From Glandiceps talaboti (lineage: Eukaryota; Hemichordata; Enteropneusta; Spengelidae): a stretch of 64,000 nucleotides of DNA. This document shows, piece after piece, positions 59,595 to 64,000 of this stretch (position 1 is the stretch's first letter; each line of letters starts with the position of its first letter). The stretch is from the NCBI RefSeq assembly GCF_964340395.1, contig NC_135566.1, positions 12,592,001 through 12,656,000 of the forward strand, written 5' to 3'. Position numbers and translations under genes: made by a program. The notes beneath the pieces were generated by a model. The model searched no databases and was not told the DNA's origin. It was given only the letters and a program-made list of their open reading frames with translations.

Positions 59595-59883
59595 GTCAGG
59601 GCTTGAAATTAACTTTTTTCTTTGGTAGTCCTAGTGGGCTACCAATTTCAGCAATTGGTAGCCCAAGGATTGTGACCAGTAGTCCCATATTCCTGAACTG
59701 AAAACAGATTTCCTCTATTGGAAATGTGTGTGTTATCAAAATACTTTCATGTCCATAAATCTTCTATCTTCATCACATAATCATTGGCAGCCTGAGTGGG
59801 CTACCAGCTGCAAATTATGGTAGCCCCATGACAAGAATTGGTAGTCTGTGGGCATGGGACTACTGTTAATTTTGAGCCCTGAC
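59595..59883. mobile_element. Fold-back MITE, GTCAGGGCTTGAAATTAAC family
   Basis: The left end, GTCAGGGCTTGAAATTAACT, pairs with the right end, GTTAATTTTGAGCCCTGAC. Inner words pair too (GTGGGCTACCAATTTC with GGTAGCCCCATGAC and GGGCTACCAGC). 289 bp, no coding capacity. Similar 'GGGCTTGAAATTAA' elements are common in animal genomes as I recall. Confidence 0.8.
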
Positions 59884-59889
59884 AGTATA

Positions 59890-60360
59890 CAGTATATAGT
59901 ATAAAATATATCACTCACTTTCTTCTTTTGTTAGCTACAAAATTTGATACTCTTATTTTACATGTACCCAAAGGTATAGAACAGTAATATGCACGTTCAC
60001 CTAAAATTGACAGTATATTTGCCGTGACATTTGATTCCTGTAAACGTCGGAAAAGGAGAGTGAAATGGCACACGAGCGAAATTATCTATACGCCCACCTA
60101 TCTTCCATCGTGTACACCTTCTGTATAAAACTAAGATTGTGTGTACTGTTAAGTTTCAGGTTACTAAAATGGATTTGAATAGCAACAATATTTAGTACTG
60201 TGACATTATCAAAATCAATATGAAAGGTTAAATCATACCAGGTCATTCACATGTAAATATTATGATTTAGAAAATGGTGTCTTTGTGTATAGCGTGATAT
60301 GCTGAGATAATGGTTTCCACGAAGTGGTATATGATATGGCAAGTACATTGTACATGATCA
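59890..60360. other. No gene seen
   Basis: AT-rich flank of the minisatellite. It includes a small island of CpG words at 60048-60115 (AAACGTCGG, CACACGAGCGAAA, ATACGCCC) without a recognisable start. Confidence 0.4.
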
Positions 60361-60364
60361 AATA

Positions 60365-62030
60365 TGATGACAAATACACCCAATGTGATGACAAGTATGT
60401 GTACATATGTATATGTATCATCACATAAAGTGATGATACATATACCCAATATGATGACAAGTATATCTGATATGATAACAAGTACCCAATATAAGTATAC
60501 CCAATGTGATGACAAGTATACCCAATATGATGACAAGTATACCCGATATGACAAGTATACCCAATGTGATGACAAGTATACCCAATGTGATGACAAGTAT
60601 ACCCGATATGATGACAAGTATACCCGATATGATGACAAGTGTACCCAATGTGATGACAAGTATACCCGATATGACAAGTACACCCAATATGATGACAAGT
60701 ATACCCGATATGACAAGTATACCCAATGTGATGACAAGTATACTCAATATGATGACAAGTATACCCGATATGACAAGTATACCCAATATGATGACAAGTA
60801 TACCCAATGTGATGACAAGTATACCCAATGTGATGACAAGTACACCCAATATAATGCCAAGTATACCCAATGTGATGACAAGTATACCCAATGTGATGAC
60901 AAGTACACCCAATATAATGACAAGTATACCCAATGTGATGACAAGTATACCCAATATGATGACAAGTATACCCGATATGACAAGTATACCCAATGTGATG
61001 ACAAGTATACCCAATATGATGACAAGAATACCCGATATGACAAGTATACCCAATATGATGACAAGTATACCCGATATGACAAGTATACCCAATATGATGA
61101 TAAGTATACCCGATATGATGACAAGTATACCCGATATGATGACAAGTATACCCAATATGATGACAAGTATACCCAATGTGATGACAAGTATACCCGATGT
61201 GATGACAAGAATACCCGATATGACAAGTATACCCAATATGATGACAAGTATACCCAATATGATGACAAGTACACCCAATATGATGACAAGTATACCCAAT
61301 ATGATGACAAGTACACCCAATGTGATGACAAGTACACCCAATATGATGACAAGTACACCCAATGTGATGACAAGTATACCCAATGTGATGACAAGTATAC
61401 CCAATGTGATGACAAGTATACCCAATATGATGACAAGTACACCCAATGTGATGACAAGTACACCCAATATGATGACAAGTACACCCAATATGATGACAAG
61501 TACACCCAATATGATGACAAATACACCCAATGTGATGACAAGTACACCCAATATGATGACAAGTACACCCAATATGATGAGGGGTACACCCAATGTGATG
61601 ACAAGTATACCCAATGTGATGACAAGTACACCCAATGTGATGACAAGTACACCCAATGTGATGACAAGTACACCCAATATGATGACAAGTACACCCAATG
61701 TGATGACAAGTACACCCAATATGATGACAAGTACACCCAATGTGATGACAAGTATACCCAATGTGATGACAAGTATACCCAATGTGATGACAAGTACACC
61801 CAATGTGATGACAAGTACACCCAATGTGATGACAAGTACACCCAATGTGATGACAAGTACACCCAATATGATGACAAGTACACCCAATATGATGACAAGT
61901 ACACCCAATATGATGACAAGTATACTCAATATGATGACAAGTACACCCAATGTCATGACAAGTATACCCAATGTGATGACAAGTACACCCAATATGATGA
62001 CAAGTACACCCAATATGATGAGGAGTAACA
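60365..62030. repeat. 21-bp minisatellite, about 80 units
   Basis: The unit is ACCCAATRTGATGACAAGTA (plus Y). Translated in one frame it is a heptapeptide YTQ(Y/C)DDK. Length variants lose GAT (18-bp units CCCGATATGACAAGTATA) and so keep the frame; frames on both strands stay open for 390-550 codons. Short units and CGA variants occur only left of about 61235, whereas TACACC-type units dominate to the right. There is no splice context, signal or known domain, so a non-coding minisatellite is the simplest view. Decayed units continue to about 62185. Confidence 0.93.
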
Positions 62031-62099
62031 CACCATTATATGATAAGATAGACAAAGTTCAAATTGGTACAGCACCAAAATCCCAAAAGCTATTATGAT

Positions 62100-62190
62100 G
62101 ACTGCATCCTTAATGATGACAAATACACATAAAATGATGACACGTACACCCAACATGACAAGTACACCCAAGATGATGACATCCTTTATG
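62100..62190. repeat. Decayed edge of the 21-bp array
   Basis: AATGATGACAAATACACATA, AAATGATGACACGTACACCC, AACATGACAAGTACACCCAA and GATGATGAC are scattered unit relatives separated by non-repeat bases. Confidence 0.8.
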
Positions 62191-62194
62191 GCTC

Positions 62195-62760
62195 CACTGA
62201 TAACACTAACATGAGAACCTTGGATTGAATTAACAAGCTGAGTGGGTGTAGTTGTTGAAATCAACACAGTTCCATTTCATGATCAACATATCGTATTTAC
62301 CTTGTACTGTATATAGTTCATACTAAAGAATCACATATCAGTATTACGATGGAAATGTATAAAGTTTGTTCATTCAATTTATTTGTTGTTTATATTCAAA
62401 TTCAAGTAGTTTAGAGCTAATGTTACAGTACATTTACCATCAATATCTTTCTTACTTTATGTATAATCAGATTTCTATTGATCGCGTCCAGGGACTGTAA
62501 ATGTCCTTAATAAAGGAAATAGTTCCGCCTATAAATGCACATGTACTTTTTTATGAGTCTCAAATAAAAGAATATATCAAGGAATGTTTTTCTAAGTGGT
62601 GTTTATTTGATATCTTTCTTCCTTCCTGTTTCGATCAGTCTAATGTGTTTGAAAGCAGTTATGGAAAATGCTAAATGCTGGTCTTTTTTTTTTGCAGTGT
62701 TTGGAGTTTCCCCATCACGTTGGATGAATAGAATAATTGTATTCATACTAAAGATTTAAC
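62195..62760. other. No gene seen
   Basis: AT-rich sequence between the minisatellite and the next MITE. CCAGGGACTGTAAATGTCCTTAATAAAGG at 62488 is a small imperfect hairpin. Confidence 0.4.
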
Positions 62761-62960
62761 AGATTCAAGGAAAATATGAGTGACCTAAGGGGCCTTGTCA
62801 CTACGAGTCGCTAGACAAGTAGTGACAATCCTTAGATCACAAGTATTTTCCGGCTGAATGAAGAAAAATATTGGAGAATAACATAATTATACCATCTCCA
62901 TTTTAAAAAAATCAGGGAAATTAATGACAATTTTGAATGTTTTGACTCATAAGTCATATT
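62752..62960 (+). mobile_element. Nested-hairpin MITE (GTGACCTAAGGG family), copy D
   Basis: Core at 62769-62851: GGAAAATATGAGTGACCTAA, GGGGCC and CTTAGATCACAAGTATTTTC-C, with the loop CACTACGAGTCGCTAGACAA, GTAGTG. The right flank (GGCTGAATGAAGAAAAATAT, TGGAGAATAA; CAGGGAAATTAATGACAATT, TTGAATG) aligns with that of copy B. Confidence 0.85.
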
Positions 62961-63520
62961 GCGAACATAGCAGAACCAATGACTTAGATACACATTGTCG
63001 TGACATAGAGCGTCCAGAGTGTATATTCTGTATTTTTTGTTGAACCTGGCTGGTATAATATCACTAGTAATCAATATTTCTTACAATCAGCATATAACAA
63101 ATTTACAGATATCGTGACTTATATGTATACGCCACAACTCAAAATTCATTTCATCTTTGTGTGAAAATTATTAAATTTCACATCAATGAATCAAATCTTT
63201 GTTATCGTATTCATGTTATATGTAGGGTTCAGATATTATGCGGTATTCATAAAAAAATGATTATTATATGATTTTTGATTGCAGTCACTAGAAACAATTT
63301 ATTTTTGGTGAAGTTGTAGCTTCTCAGTTAAATTTCATAATTTACAAAGATACAACACTTGTAAAGTTTCATGTTCGAACTGGCTATTGCGTAAAGTTTT
63401 GGTAATTTTTTTTTATTAATTCATGACAAAAAACACTGATGGTTATATTGTTAATCACAATGATAACCTAAAGTACATGTAAATTATATGTCATTGCAAG
63501 GACTGCTGTGAATTTGATAG

Positions 63521-63552
63521 TGACCTTTGACCAGCAAATGACCTTTGACCTG
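63521..63552. promoter_or_regulatory. Two adjacent DR1-type nuclear receptor half-site pairs
   Basis: TGACCTTTGACC at 63521-63532 and again at 63539-63550. The complement is GGTCAAAGGTCA, a direct repeat of (A)GGTCA with one-base spacing, the classical DR1 site for HNF4- and RXR-type receptors. No gene start is visible nearby. Confidence 0.4.
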
Positions 63553-63554
63553 AT

Positions 63555-64000
63555 AGACCGATAACATCCAGTAGCGTGATCCAAAATGCAAATGATGAGA
63601 TAGACATACAAGAAACTAAAAACAAAAAACCCCAAGATTTTTAATTGTTACAGTTACGAAGGGTATTGTTAAATCAAGAGTGAGTATAACACACTATGAT
63701 ATTTTGCAACTTTGAGTTCTTGATATTTCTGTCAGCTAAAAATAACACTGAAATGTTGCTATGGTAATTTGTAATACATTATATTTGTTCATTTCACTTA
63801 CTGTATCAAGTTTACAAACTTATGTCTTTTGGGATCGACTTGCCACCATATTGGCAGCAATTTTTTAGCATGGCATCAGTGAAATTTTATATTATCAGCA
63901 CCCTGGATTATCTGATAAAAGTGCCAATTACATTTTGTTTGCATCTTTATCATGCCACATTTTTATTAAACTTTAATAACTCAAGGAAAAAATATTCTGA
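63555..64000. other. No gene seen
   Basis: AT-rich sequence to the window end with no exon, repeat unit or RNA recognised. Confidence 0.45.

Noticed and set aside
60421-62055. 544-codon minus-strand frame (LVIILGV heptads) that mimics a membrane protein
   Set aside because: It is the complement of the 21-bp minisatellite; hydrophobicity follows from the unit alone.

Overview
This is an AT-rich piece of an animal nuclear genome, most likely a marine invertebrate (a non-vertebrate deuterostome or a lophotrochozoan; the sequence does not settle which). The evidence is small exons with GT/AG introns, one recognisable metazoan gene split into eight exons, remnants of non-LTR and Penelope-like retroelements, many small fold-back (MITE-like) DNA elements, long microsatellites and minisatellites, and frequent ACATGTAC-type words. 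There is no bacterial or organellar organisation, no CRISPR array, and I found no convincing tRNA or rRNA.

Layout. Positions 1-6899 hold the 5' three quarters of a GLT1D1 orthologue (cytosolic GT4-type glycosyltransferase 1 domain-containing protein 1) on the minus strand. I assembled eight exons by hand; their phases fit and give 264 codons. The gene leaves the window at the left edge. Upstream of it, 7385-9125 is a dead Rex1/CR1-like LINE (minus strand). A CpG-richer stretch at about 9330-9800 leads into a plus-strand start exon (MGNAAFKN, a possible N-myristoylation start) and a phase-matched second exon at 10067.

From 10 kb on the window is mostly non-coding: very long (TA)n, (CATA)n and (TATG)n tracts at 10.6-11.6 kb, a Penelope GIY-YIG remnant at 13.6 kb, LINE C-terminal remnants at 16.4 and 42.5 kb, at least nine fold-back or TIR families or copies, and tandem arrays with periods of 20, 51, 69, 88 and 21 bp. 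The largest array is a 21-bp minisatellite at 60.36-62.03 kb. Candidate plus-strand exons lie at 31.5-32.6 kb and at 43.8, 45.4, 52.2 and 54.3 kb. A candidate two-exon minus-strand 3' end lies at 35.25-36.50 kb. I could not assign these to a family, and I cannot say whether the plus-strand exons form one long gene or several.

Working picture: GLT1D1 and a plus-strand gene (N-terminus MGN...) are arranged head to head with a LINE inserted between them. The rest looks like intron and intergenic space of one or more large genes, filled by small non-autonomous transposons and expanded satellites. No novel multi-gene system is evident. The most unusual items are the 21-bp array, which stays open in several frames, the four-copy nested hairpin family, and the unassigned exon chains.
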